Source of the DNA: Hirundichthys speculiger
Taxonomy: Eukaryota > Chordata > Actinopteri > Beloniformes > Exocoetidae
Assembly: GCA_018398805.1 (NCBI GenBank)
Contig: JAGFBZ010000711.1
Location: forward strand, 186,001-250,000
Direction of reading: 5' to 3'
Length of the DNA: 64,000 nt
Both the position numbers and the translations under genes were made by a program. This document shows, one piece after another, positions 13,840 to 25,799 of the stretch (the first letter of the stretch is position 1; each line of letters begins with the position of its first letter). The notes under the pieces were generated by a model. That model searched no databases, was not told the origin of the DNA, and saw nothing but the letters and a program-made list of their open reading frames with translations.

Positions 13840-14572
13840 TAAGGTTCAAAACTATCTGGACAATAACAACAAGCACCTCTATGGATTTGACATAAAACAA
13901 TCAAGATGTGATCAAAGTGTAGACTTTCAGATTTGGTATAAGGTGTTTAACAAAAATATGGCATTTAGGAATTCCAGCCATTTTAAGTAAAGTACCTCTA
14001 TTTTCAGGGACTCAAAAGTATTCAGATATTGTGGCATAATTATAATTGTAACCATCATTTTCAATACTTGGAGGAAAAACCTTTGCAATCAATGAGTGCC
14101 TGAACTCTGGAGCCAACGGACATCATGAACTTCTGAATTTCCTTCCTGGAGATGCTTTGCCAGGGAACCAGCTTCAGTTGCTGTTTTGATCGTGGGCCTT
14201 TCTGCCTTCAGTTTTGTCTTCAGTGACTGAAACACATGCTTTACTAGGTTGAGATCAGGCAATTGATTTGGTCATTGAAGAATATTCTGTTTCTTTGCCT
14301 TCAAAAAGTTTAAGCTGCTTTTGCGATATGTTTAGAGTCATTATTCATCTACACTGTAAAGTGCAGTCTTGTCAGTTCTGTAGCATTTGGCTGAATATGA
14401 GCAGAGAGTACAGCCCTTTACATCTCAGAATTCATCTTGGCATTTTCATCATCAGTTACATCATCATTAAACACCGATGAGCCCATTCCAGTGGCAGCCA
14501 TACATGCCCATCCCATAACACTGCCTCCACCATGTTTGACACATGATGTGGCATGCTTCTGATCCGGAGGTA
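13840..14572 (-). mobile_element. Tc1-like transposon remnant, truncated by the duplication breakpoint
   Basis: On the - strand, fragments of a Tc1/mariner transposase can be read, including a GGGSVM-like stretch followed by WACMAATGMG, in broken frames with stops. The + strand text near 13990 (TCAGGGACTCAAAAGTATT) resembles terminal parts of fish Tc1 elements. The element stops at 14572, where copy B of the duplication begins. It is non-functional. Confidence 0.75.
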
Positions 14573-15364
14573 TACACAATCATCCTTTTCAACCTGTACT
14601 TCAGTGACTGCACACATTGTATTCCTCATGGTTATCAAGGGAAGAATATTTTTTTATTTTGTTGTTGTTTAGCAGTCCAAGCAGGGAAGGTGTTGAAACC
14701 CTCAAAGCCTGGAATTTCCTGTGAGGTTCAGCACATCCACATTCTTCCCCCCTTTGCCCTAACCCTTGTGCTAAATCAGTGCCTTCCGAATCAATGGGAT
14801 TTAGCACAGTCGCTTTCAAAACTGAAATTTTACATATTTAGCAAAAGCTCCAAATGCAGTGGTAACAACCAGTTTTGACCGGTACTGCCACCCAATAGTT
14901 ACAGTTTTCTTGGTACAGGGAGGCCCTGTTGTGAAACATCAAAAATTAGGTCTTTAGGTATGTATAGAAGAGTTGAATTGTAAGTGGCACCTAAAGTTTC
15001 TATGAGCTGGCTTTTCAAAATGTCAAACTGTCAAATCAAATTTCAGAGGCCAATATTCACTAATGTGAAAAATCATGTTCATTTATAGACTCATAGATTT
15101 ATAAATACATTAATTTTCATTGACTTTATAGATTAATAAGGGCATGCGGAAAGAATGTATCAAAATTTGAAAGCAATTAGCCAATAAGTGCCACGACTTT
15201 AAGGCTTTGTGCATATTTTGGAAATTAAAGGTGATTGAAAGAATACTCTCATATGATTGATGATAACCATTTAAATCAATTGGCTTTATAATCATATTTC
15301 TATTCCCTCTGAATTTCTGACTGTTATAGGCCCTGATCTTACACTTCCCCTTACCCGTTAACAA

Positions 15365-15915
15365 TAGCCGCTACTCGCAAATTGCGGGTATAGATACCTC
15401 CGCTAACCGCTAATGCAATCTTCCACTCCCTAAAGCCGCTACCCGCTATGCAGACTCCCTTACTCATGAGATCGTCTTAAACAGCTTGCCCCCCAGGTAA
15501 ACCAAAGACGACCAGAGCGTGTTTACTTGGAGCCCACCAACTATCTGTGACTTTCAGGTAGCCGATAGGAATTGTCTGTGTAAAAATATTTATATCTATA
15601 CATCAGTGCAGAGGAGGAGGAGGAAGGAAGAGGAGGAAGCTCTACAGCAGAGTTCCAGACAAGCTGTGCACGAGAGCTGCTCCGATCTGGATGAAAAGAC
15701 GCTCCATAGTGGTTTGCAGGTAGCGCAACCTGCTCTTAAAGGCAATGGCTACTGACACACTGATTGGTTTAACAGGTGGAACGCCCTAACCACTTCTATG
15801 CATAATGTAGCGGGTAGCGAAGGGTGGGATAGCGGGTTTAGCAATGTGGAAGATTGCGTTCTTTGTGGGGGAACGCCTTCTTGCTACCCGCTATCCCTTA
15901 ATAGCGGCTTTAGGA
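15365..15915. repeat. Foldback-type MITE, in duplication copy B
   Basis: This is the duplicated partner of the element at 10685-11235, with the same inverted end words and the same purine-rich centre. It arose by the segmental duplication, not by independent transposition, because the flanks on both sides are also duplicated. Confidence 0.5.
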
Positions 15916-17756
15916 GATCTGGCAGAAGATCGGGCCCATAATGTCATATGAAATGTGAGGAGAAAGAAACACCTCAGAGGCACTTCTTAGCTGTCATGAA
16001 ATAAAATTAGCTTCATCTATAGAGAGAATTGATGAAATGCTATTAAAATAACAGTGATTTGTCATATGGTTCCAAAGCTATAGATCAATGATAATTAAAG
16101 ACCTGGCACTTAGTTGTTTTTCATTCTTGGACAAGCTAACAGATTCAGGGTTAGTGTTAGCCCCAAAGAGGACATACAACTGTGTCTCTACAAAAAAGAA
16201 AATTAATTTTGGAAAAAAAATGAGTAAAAGAGGGGGAAAGAAAAGGGAAGAAAATGAAAAAGAAAGCTGCATTAGCTTATGATGAAAAACATGCAAAAAT
16301 AACATTAAATCAGAAATCATGCTATCCCCATTAGCGCTGCTGCTTCAGCCAGCAGTAGTGCTTACCTCAACATTGATGACTACCATGGCACTGGAGAACC
16401 AGACCAGGAGCAAACAAAACAATGATTAGGAAGACAGCTTGCGTTAGGACGAGACCCAAGAGTCAGACTTGGACAGGGGACAGCAGAAAATAAAGATAAT
16501 CGGCAAAAAGCCTCAGAATGCACAGCAGGAGCCATAAGGTAGTTGAATCAGGTGAGAGCAGAGCCCCAACGACAACAGAGCCACAACCTCTCTGAGGATG
16601 CTGGTATAATTTGATTTAAGGCCCACATTTTGACCCAATTTAACTGTTTTTCACCCCCATGTACTGGCTGACAAACCAAAATAGAAGGAATTTCACTTCA
16701 AAAATGGATTTCAACCAACCTAAATGTGAGAGTTGGAACGGCACGTGAAATAAAATTCTCCATGCTATATGGTTTGGCTTTGGCTCTGAAGATGTGACAA
16801 ATAGGGTTGCAAAAGAAAAGGAAAATTCTTCTAAGCTTGTTGACATGAAGGTAAGACATATTTTCATTTATCATCATTATCATTTTATTACATCCTGTTA
16901 CTTTGCTCCTTTCATGTTTTGGAGGACCCTGTTGTATGATCATTTTTATTGCATTAACATGAAGCATATGTATTTGTGCTGCGCATACCTCCGAAGTGCA
17001 TCACTCTTTTAGATTGTTTTCAATTTTTTACAACATACCACAGTAATGACTCTAGTGACATATTGAGGGTGTTTAAAGTGGGTTTGAGCAACATTCTAGT
17101 TAGTTTTTATAGTTTTATGTCAAGCTTTTACTTTTAAAGTAATGTGGGATAATAAGGACCAGTCTGTGTCTTTGTTTTCAGTGTGCAACCTCAAGCTTGG
17201 GGACAAAATACAATCAGCTTATAATAAATCTAGAAAACTTCTATCCTTTTTTTTAAATGTCTTACAGATGAGTTAAATAATTCTCAATAAAACAACTCTT
17301 TCCTTACCAGGTTTAGATGTAGTTTTCAAGGTGTAGGCATCTAGCGGACATGAGAGGAACTGCAGGCAGACTGGTAGAGGGGTATAAGAGGCACGTTAGA
17401 ACTGTGTCGCAGCTGAAAGTTATCTCTCCTGAAATTATGTCACAGGACACCGAGTGAGTACATGGTCTCTGTGGTATTCTGAGGCAGAAATTCCCTTCCC
17501 TTACTTTCCGGATTCTTTGTTGTCCTGTTTTACAGAGAAGTCCGGGTATTTTAGTTTCGACATTAATATGCTGCAGCTGCATCAGTTCTCGTCAGTTAAG
17601 CAGGTGAACTATTTATCGTCGGCATTACACGGTTATTAAAAAATAAATAAATAAAAAACAATAACAGTGCCGGACTTTAGGACCTACACTTTAACTTTCA
17701 ACTATAGAAACATAGTAAATTAAATTGTATACCGTTGCCGTTTTGACCACGTGCGT

Positions 17757-17839
17757 GTCAGGATGGCCGAGCGGTCTAAGGCGCTACGTTCAGGTCGTAG
17801 TCTCCCCTGGAGGCGTGGGTTCGAATCCCACTTCTGACA
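17757..17839 (+). tRNA. tRNA-Leu (anticodon CAG), copy B
   Basis: It is identical in its visible body to the copy at 13120-13202: same acceptor stem, CAG anticodon, variable arm and T-arm, followed by CCTTTT. It exists because of the tandem duplication. The transcribed part has stayed intact, whereas the immediate 5' flank has lost about 20 bases relative to copy A. Confidence 0.97.
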
Positions 17840-18469
17840 GAAACCTTTTGATGTTATTATGGCTAGATATATATTATAGATATAGTTACATGAAAATTGC
17901 AAAGAAAGTTTTTAAAGGTGAAGTCTCAGAAAGGAAGACTTCTAAAATATTATTGTCACTCTCCCCTCTGTCATGGTGTCATACCATCTTTGATCTCACA
18001 GTGCTGTTGTCTTACAGGTACCTTTAAAAGCAAAAAAGCATGGTTATTATCAGATACCTGAATATGTAATTTTACATGCTTAAATTTTAAATAGTATTGT
18101 GAGATTTATGCAAATTAAAACCTGCATATTCAACAAGGGAGATAGGGTCCCTCCTTTTACCCCTTAAATCACCTGCTAGTCACCCCTTTTATACTTAAAT
18201 ACTGGCATATTATAATTCACAAAACTCTTATTTAGTTATAGCTTACAAATAGTTGTTCTTTTTATACAGTCTATATTGAGCTGAGGATAATGTAATTTAA
18301 ACCTTCTGGTGCCTAATACCCCCTAATCAGCTTCTACCTGAATCTCCAGACACTGGTTCTAGTAAATGAATTTGAGCTCATTTTAATCAGAGCAGATGCA
18401 GGAACAATTTGCTGAAAATTTTATGATTGATCAGTGACACCCTGTATCTCATGACTGTTGTGATGACTT

Positions 18470-19345
18470 GACAATTAAGGTTCAAAATTATCTGGACAAT
18501 CACAACAAGCACCTCTATGAATTTCACATAAAATAATCAAGATGTGATCAAAGTGTAGACTTTCAGATTTGGTTATAAGGTGTTCAACAAAAATATGGCA
18601 TTTTGGAATTACAGCCATTTTAAGCAAAGTATCTCTATTTTCAGGGACTCAAAAGTATTCAGATAGTGTGTCATAATTATAAATGTAACCATAATTTTTA
18701 ATACTTGGAGGAAAAACCTTTGCAATCAATGACTGCGTGAAATCTGGAGCCAACGGACATCATGAACCTCTGAGTTTCCTTCCTGGAGATGCTTTGCCAG
18801 GGAACCAGCTTCAGTTGCTGTTTTGATCGTGGGCCTTACTGCCTTCAGTTTTGTCTTCAGTGACTGAAACACATGCTTTACTAGGTTGAGATCAGGCAAT
18901 TGATTTGGTCATTGAAGAATATTGTTTCTTTGCCTTCAAAAAGTTAAGCTGCTTTTGCGATACGTTTAGAGTCATTATTCATCTACACTGTAAAGTGCAG
19001 TCCTGTCATTTCTGTAGCATTTGGCTGAATATGAGCAGAGAGTATAGCCCTTTACATTTCAGAATTCATCTTGGCATTTTCATCATCAGTTACATCATCA
19101 TTAAACACAGATGAGCCCATTCCAGTGGCAGCCATACATGCCCATCCCATAACACTGCCTCCACGTTTGACACATGATGTGGCATGCTTCTGATCTGGAG
19201 GTATTCCCTTCCTTCTCCAGACTTTCCTCTTCCAGTCATTCTGATACAGGTTTATCTTGGATTCATCTGTCCAAAGTGTCTGATTTCAGAACACAGGAGG
19301 CCTTTATTTTAGATCTTTTCTGGGCAATGGCTAATCTGTGTTATT
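18470..19345 (-). mobile_element. Tc1-like transposon remnant, longer copy
   Basis: This is the duplicated partner of 13840-14572, but it continues about 150 bases further (to about 19345) into sequence typical of fish Tc1 elements, including TTCATCTGTCCAAAG. Transposase fragments lie on the - strand with several frame breaks, so it is inactive. The left end was estimated from resemblance to Tc1 terminal regions, so the edges are approximate. Confidence 0.75.
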
Positions 19346-20780
19346 GCTAGTAAATTGAACGTGTATTGCTGTAACTACTGCTCAACCAAACTGCAGATTG
19401 TCACAAGAGTCTCATCTCCTTGCAAAATAAAAGTTTATTGTTCACAAAGAGCTTACTAGGTTAAAAAAGTCTCTTGTTTGAAGTCATCAAACAGGTCCAC
19501 AGCTTGTTTGATTGTATGGTAAAATAAGCTGATTGAGTACTTTTAGCCATCACTAATGGGATTAATGTCCACTTGTCTTATGTTGACGCTTCCATTTTTA
19601 TTTCAATGAGTACTTAAACAATTGAACCAATGATGCATTTTAAAATGTTTCGTGTAACAGAAAGTCATTATGAATGTCAAAGCAAACAGTTAAAATTATT
19701 CCAATTAGGCTGTGACTTTACTGTGCCAGGTAAAGATTAAAAGGTGAACCCAGCTAAAGCCTGTCTGGACACACTGCAATGGGTTAGTGCAGGTTTTTCA
19801 TTGTACAGATTAACCTCTTCATGGAATGGAAGTTGCCTTGTGGCTCACTTTAACTTTCAAATCTTTGACATCCACTCAGCTATCCATTATCTATACCCGC
19901 TTATTCCTATGTAGGGTCATGAAGATCTGCTGGAGTCAGTCTCAGCTCTCTTTAGGTAAAAGGTGCCCTGGATAAGTCAAAATCTTGTTCATTAAACTTA
20001 AATTTTCAAAAATCAAGTAAGATGCAAGGAAGAATGTGATATTCTCTGAGTCCGACCCATGGTGTTTGAGTGTATTTGTAGCTGTAATGCTGCATAATGT
20101 TATACATATTAGAGTTACAAAGAAAAAATGAATTGCTAATAAGATACCTATATAGATGAGATGAGTTTTCGCAAAGCCATGTCATTAAGTTATAAACAAA
20201 AGGCTGTGTGCTTTTTTTTATTGGTTCATGACTGGAAAAGCCCTGAAGAACGAGTTATTGCAGACAAGTGGCCTGACCTGGAATAGGGATGGTTGCTCAA
20301 AGGCTACTTTCTCAGGTTGGATGAAAAGCTGGAAGTTTAAAAATGAGCAGCTTTCATATGGGCAAAAGGGTTTATAATTTTTTTGTTTGATAAAAATGTA
20401 TATTTTACCATTTCATGAATTTAAAGCGAGCATCTGGAGTGAGTTTGAAAAATATATGGGAAAAAGATTAGAACATCATATCAAGATCTAAATTATTTAA
20501 CATTTGTTATTTATTTGAAACTCTTGAAAACTTATCACTATACAGTTTAAACTGCAAGGACTTAATCTGTGCTTGAATAACTCATTTTTAAAACAGACCA
20601 TTTTTTCTTCCAAAGTGGAAGCTATGAAGCCCAAATTAGTTTAATTACATAAATGTTACTATTAATACACTCTTTATCAAAGAGTATTCATCACATGTTT
20701 TACTCAACCTTCAACAAGGTTTACATGTTTAAGTCTTACCCTTTTAACTGGGGCCATTTTTCAGTGCCTCAGTTTATCAG
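19346..20780. other. Non-coding stretch with a SINE-tail fragment
   Basis: No gene was recognised. At about 19870-19975, CCATTATCTATACCCGCTTA and CTGCTGGAGTCAGTCTCAGC look like the reverse complement of the 3' part of the SINE-like element at 52198-52520, so a short minus-strand copy of that family is present. The rest shows no structure I can name. Confidence 0.5.
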
Positions 20781-20785
20781 GGCTG

Positions 20786-21354
20786 TGACTCAGTATGGCA
20801 GGAGTCCTGCTGCACAGCAGGCTGCTCGCTAATCAGCCCTGATATTTTAACTCCAACCAGGAGGAGGGACTGCTAAGCCTGAGCATCAGCACCCACGTGC
20901 GAGCTTGAGCAACGATGAGCTTCAGAGTATCCTGCTGTGATCGTGATCCGAACCGCATCCTCATGGTACAAGCCAGACAGCTGACATATCATTAAATTAA
21001 TTACATTTCATGTAAATTACATGTTGTGGGAAATCTTTGCGTGTGTGTGCGTGTGTTTTAATTGCTAAATGACCTATCGGAGCAGCGAAATTCCTTGTGT
21101 GGACAAAATGTGTTGTCAGAGGTCTGACCTGTGATTAAAAAATAATTTCTCTCACAGCTGTGAGTCATGATGATCCGACTCAGAGAGAACAGAAACTTAT
21201 CAAGACCTCTTTCATCTGACTCCAATGTCCGCTGTCAAAACTACATCCTCAGCGGTTCCTGAGTTAGACCCACCATCATGACTCAGCAGGGGAATCTTTT
21301 TCTTAGTTTACCCCATGAGTCAGGATATATCCAGCCAGCCCACCGTGAGTCAGC
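20786..21354. promoter_or_regulatory. Cluster of TGASTCA (MARE/AP-1/NRL-like) sites, candidate enhancer or promoter
   Basis: Five perfect TGA(C/G)TCA cores occur: 20786, 21161, 21279 (TGACTCAGCA), 21316 and 21346 (TGAGTCAGC). Four fall within 192 bases. Several have the GC extension of Maf recognition elements, the type bound by the rod factor NRL. GATTA/TAATC words, the CRX/OTX core, lie nearby (20829, 21133). The next gene downstream is rp1l1, whose mammalian relative is photoreceptor-specific, so a retinal control role is a reasonable inference. AP-1 or other bZIP binding is the alternative. No transcription start site is visible. Confidence 0.35.
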
Positions 21355-21359
21355 TCCCC

Positions 21360-24300
21360 CATTACCGTGACCCATGAAGCTGCTTAGAGGAAGACAGATG
21401 GCCATGAAGGCTTGACCCACTGGGTGTGTGTATGCATGTGTAGGCTTCGTGGGAACAGGTGCTCATGTGACAAATCATTTCTTGAAACTCATCATACGGT
21501 GGGATTGGCAGGCTGTCTGGGAGCCTCTGATAAGGGTTATATTCCCTCATGTACTCAGGAGCAGTTCCTTTGTGCTTCAGGGACAAATGATAGAATAAAA
21601 GTGGATGTTAAAATTAGTTTAATTTATGGTACACAATGTAGAGATTCAGATAAGTCATCTGAAGACACTTGACATTGTAAGTCGGCAATTCCTTTTGAGC
21701 AAGTACTTGGCAACAGTGGGGAGGAAAAACGACTTTTTAACAGGGAGAAACCTCGAATAGAACAGGACTCAGTAGGGTGTCCATAGATAAACAACAAACA
21801 CTGGAAGCATGCAGTCCCTGAACCCGAGGTACTGGCACAAACATGCTAAGATTAGAGAATGAAAAAGTTTAAACTATATAAGATAAAGGACGCAAAGTTA
21901 TGCCAGGACATCAATACTCTAATAGGTTCTTGATATTAAATGCATAATGGGAAAATGCAATTTGCATTAGACAAGACTAAAGACTTGCAGTCTTATTAAA
22001 CATGTTCGATGCAGAAAAGACTGCCTCCAACTGCCACCTTACACACTGGAGCGTGCCCCAACTCAGCCAAGGCTCTTCATGATTGTTTTTTGACTGTGAA
22101 AATTGGTTTGCAACGTTGAAATTGCTTGTAAACTCATTAAGTGTAAGGTCATTATTAATGACATGCAATAGGAGCCTGTGAGTTCATGAAAACTGAAAGA
22201 GGGGAAAGGTTTTCAGTGTATCATGGGAGTTTCCTCTGGAACCAAACTGTAACCATCGTTTATTCCGAGAGGAAAGTTTTAGTCTTGATGTTATAAATAG
22301 AGATTGCCTACTCTCTGAACCCAAACAGCTCCTGAGAAGGCTTCTGCAGGGACATTTGGATCAGCTAGCGTCAGCTAACAGCTTTTCAGAGCATTATATC
22401 CTGATCATAGGGAATAACATTTGTCCTGTCTTGAAGTAGCAAGTGTACGGACTAGTTCCTCTACGTCACTTCAGACAAGAAGTTCCTGATTTCAGAAACA
22501 CTTTTCCTTTTTTAAATTGTCAATCATTTACAATTTAAAATATAATCCACAGAGAAGTCACAGTGAAACACTTGAGGTTTTTTGGGATACTTTGGACATT
22601 TGTGTCAAGACATGCAGATACAGTAGAAGGAAAATATCAGGTTATGCATTTTTAAGAATTACAAGAGCAGTACAGTGTCAAACAAATTGTGTCAAAATCA
22701 AGAGTAACAAAAAAAAAGGGTCCCAAAAGAAGCCATGACTAAGATGTTTTGTTTGTGTTTGCTTAAAAAAAAAGAATCTTAGCTAATAGTCAAGGTAAAT
22801 CAACTTTGTTGAGTCAAAGATCAGATACCAGATCAGAAACCTTTCTCACTATAAACAAGTCGATTACACGTTTTTTGTATATTTTAAAAATGTTGTGATG
22901 ACATGCTCAGGTAAAACTCATAAAGTTGTCCACAAATGATAAAAGACAAAAATGCAGCAGAACATAATAATGGCTGAAGAAATGAAAAGGAGGTGACAGA
23001 TAAAAGATAGAATTGTGCTTTGTCACAGGCTTTTACTGAGCATGTCGCTGCTTTCTAAAAGTGAGTTTAACTCCCTTTATGCAATGCTGAGGTCCAAGTC
23101 ATGTGTCCAAAGCCTCAGCAGATTTCAGTCCAATCTCTGAGTGATTAGCAGGGCTTTTCAGTCTATCCTTAGCCTCCCATGTATCTGATTAGCAGGTAGG
23201 GCCGCTTCTGCAGGGAAGCTTTTGGACTTGTTTCCCATTTATCTGCTTGCAGTAGTTCTGGTGATTTTTAAAGGAGTTTGCATCTACAGCTTTGGGACTA
23301 TATTGACCTTTTTTCTCCCCTTCTGTAATGATCAGGATTATGGTTGTGTATCACGTAAGTATGCTCCTTCATAAGTATATACTCTGCATGGTTTGTGCAT
23401 GACTGCTGTAATATTTCTTGCAATTCTAAAAGATTTAATATCTGAAATGATAACATGAAATTGGATTTTCACTCTCAGAGAGGATCAGCCAGATCATTTC
23501 TTTGAGCGATTTGTACGGAGAAAGGATGTAATTATCTTCTTAGACTGGAGAACCTCTAACAAGCTTGTGTGCAGGATGCAAGTCTTTTTTTTTTTTCTTG
23601 CTTGAACTTTTTCACAGTGTCTCATTCAGCCAACAAACACAACATCTCAGGGATATTCTCTATTATTCAGACAATCTGAGGCATTGTGTCTTTTATACTT
23701 CTGGATGATAAAGAAATACTTATGCAAATCATCTCCATCTTCCATCAAATGTCAGTCTACGCCACCAAAAAACAAAATATATGCTCTGAAATTTGTGCAA
23801 ACTGGACCAGAAAATTTGCAGCCTTTTTTTTTTATGTTTTTTTATGTTGCTCGTATCAGTAGGCATTCATCAAGTGATTTCAGACCTTTCCTTGTTCTGT
23901 ATCCATCAAGAAAGACAATCAAATGCATTTCTTTGTTACAAAGTATGTTGGTGTGTAGGAGCAATTCAAACGGTTGGTAACATGATCTAAAATATATGCA
24001 GCAATAAATGTATTTTCTTGGCCAACACATTCAACTTTATGGGCAGTTACTATTTCACTATCATATCTACCACATTGCTAATACTAAAACAAGGATGACA
24101 GCCAAATCTGCTCTTTATAGGCGTCAGTCAAGCTTAGCCTATTTTTACCATTTCCAAAATTTTTTTAGCTTTTTATTTGCATTTCACAGTGGGCTTGCAT
24201 CCCTTCTCATCGGGAAACAATGAATTGTCTTTACCCCCCAGTATTGTCACAGCAAGAATGCATTGTGCTTGTTGCAGATATATTGGCTTTTTTTGTAACT

Positions 24301-25650
24301 AATCCTCACATTTTAATTGCAGGAGAAGCTGGAAAACAAGAGAGCGAAAGGAACATTCACAGAGGTAATGTCCACTTCTACTGCTTACAGACTTAAGCTT
24401 GTTATTTAAAGTCCCTCGGCGGATTTATTTGTGGCTGTATTCTCATTATCCCTGTCTTCATTTGGTGTTTGATCTTCACAGCACTCAGCACATGCTGTAC
24501 ATAACAACTGCATTGTGTGTACAGCAACTTAAAATGATGCAGATAATCGTAATGCTCGACTGTTTCATCACAGTGAAGTCTGAGTAGATTCACTTTGGCT
24601 CTGAATATAGAAGATAATTGAAAAAGTCTTGGGTTATAATCCCCGCAGAGTCACTCTTCTCAAGGCTAATGTCTCTTGAGATTTCCAGACGTGCAAGTAG
24701 TGAGATATCCAGAACTGAAGAAGATTCTTGGAAGAGCAGCTTGATACGTACAAGAATACAACACCCAATCCAGCCACTTTTCACTTTCTATTGTTAGTCA
24801 CAATCTAAATGCAGAGCGGTGTTATCCTGATTAACTAAGAGACTAAGGATTTTCCTTTACTGACAAGTCTGATGTTAGCCTTCATTGGTTTGTAACTGTG
24901 AACTGTAGAAAGGAAGCAGAGGAATCACCAGCACAGTTCAGGTGAGCTACAGCTACAGCAGTTTATGATATACAATATGCATTCATGTGACTAGTGTTGA
25001 TTTACTGACTAATGTCAGTTATGCTGGCAAATCGTTTCCACCATGATAGATGTTGATACTTTCAGCATGTTAGCCAATGCTACGCCATACGAAAAGCATA
25101 AACAGCAGATACATTTTTGGATTAGATGGTGGCAGCAAATTGAAAAAAAAAAAAAAAAAGGCAAACAGTGAAGTGAACAGATTTACAGATTGACATCTAT
25201 TTACATTTTTGTTTTTATTTTTTGCTATTTTATTTTCTTTTATTTAAAGCCTGGGGTGGTAAATATGGAACATGTGCAGAGCACACAGGCCTTTTCCAGT
25301 TCAGTTTGAACTCTTACGTGCACTTAGCTCAACCTCAACCGCATTAACCGAGTGTGTTATTTCGACGATGAGAAGCTCGGTCCGGTTCGCACTGATGTTT
25401 ACATGCATTTTAAAACTATTATTTCAGTTACACTTCTTTAATTTTTTTTATGTAATGTAAATATACTGACTTTGGCTTATGAGGAACAGTTCAAATGAAA
25501 ATTAAGAAGTTACCTGTATAACATCCACGCTGAACACAAATACTTTTAGTTGTACTTTTCACTAGTTGATGGTAATAATTATCATTATGACCATTTCTGT
25601 TTCTGTTTTCTCACTTGTTTTTCATCTCTCCTCTCGTCTTTGGTGAACAG
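21360..25650. other. Non-coding stretch upstream of rp1l1, possibly containing its first intron
   Basis: No coding exon of a known family was recognised. If rp1l1 has a non-coding first exon, as I recall for the human gene, it should lie in or upstream of this stretch. One exon-like candidate is at 24323-24364. The rest is AT-rich with T and A homopolymers. Confidence 0.5.
24323..24364 (+). other. Exon-like 42-base segment, possible 5' non-coding exon of rp1l1
   Basis: The segment is preceded by a reasonable acceptor (TTTTAATTGCAG) and followed by a donor-like GTAATG. It is purine-rich, like many exons, and open in one frame for 14 codons, but matches no protein I know. It lies 1.3 kb before the acceptor of the first coding exon of rp1l1. 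Chance occurrence is quite possible. Confidence 0.2.
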
Positions 25651-25799
25651 GAGTCATGCAGATGAATTATGCAACAGCTTCCCACAGGCAGCTGAGGAGA
25701 AACATGACAACGCTGTCACTGTTTTCCCCAGCTGACCCACCAGCCTCTTCGATTTACCTGAGATCCTAAACTCAGCCATCAGCATCCCAACGCACCAAA
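25651..25799 (+). other. rp1l1: rp1l1 5' untranslated part of the first coding exon, with an upstream ORF
   Basis: A strong polypyrimidine tract and TTTGGTGAACAG acceptor end at 25650. The following 149 bases precede the start codon. They contain a 37-codon upstream ORF (ATG at 25656, TAA at 25767-25769) in the same frame as the main ORF, ending 30 bases before its ATG. This in-frame TAA fixes 25800 as the first usable ATG of the main frame. Confidence 0.6.

Larger units (their letters stand above)
9893..14572. repeat. Tandem segmental duplication, copy A
   Basis: From about 9893 (ACACAATCATTCC) to 14572 the sequence is repeated with only scattered substitutions and small indels in 14573-19200. 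Matching landmarks include the GAGGAGGAGGAAGG stretch (10931 and 15610), the tRNA-Leu (13120 and 17757) and the Tc1-like remnant (13840 and 18470). The offset falls from 4680 bases at the start to 4637 at the tRNA, because copy B has several small deletions. One is 17 bases near 12490, flanked by CCAGT in copy A. High identity across non-coding DNA implies a recent event. Confidence 0.93.
14573..19200. repeat. Tandem segmental duplication, copy B
   Basis: This is the second, directly adjacent, same-orientation copy of the unit. At the junction, the word GGAGGTAT, which in copy B runs on into the rest of a Tc1-like element (TCCCTTCCTTCTCC), is instead followed by ACACAATCATCC, the start of the unit. 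The copy therefore holds the ancestral right-hand flank, while copy A is cut at the breakpoint. Confidence 0.93.

Noticed and set aside
21176..21182. Sixth TGASTCA site
   Set aside because: It reads CGACTCA, one base off the core, so it was not counted.
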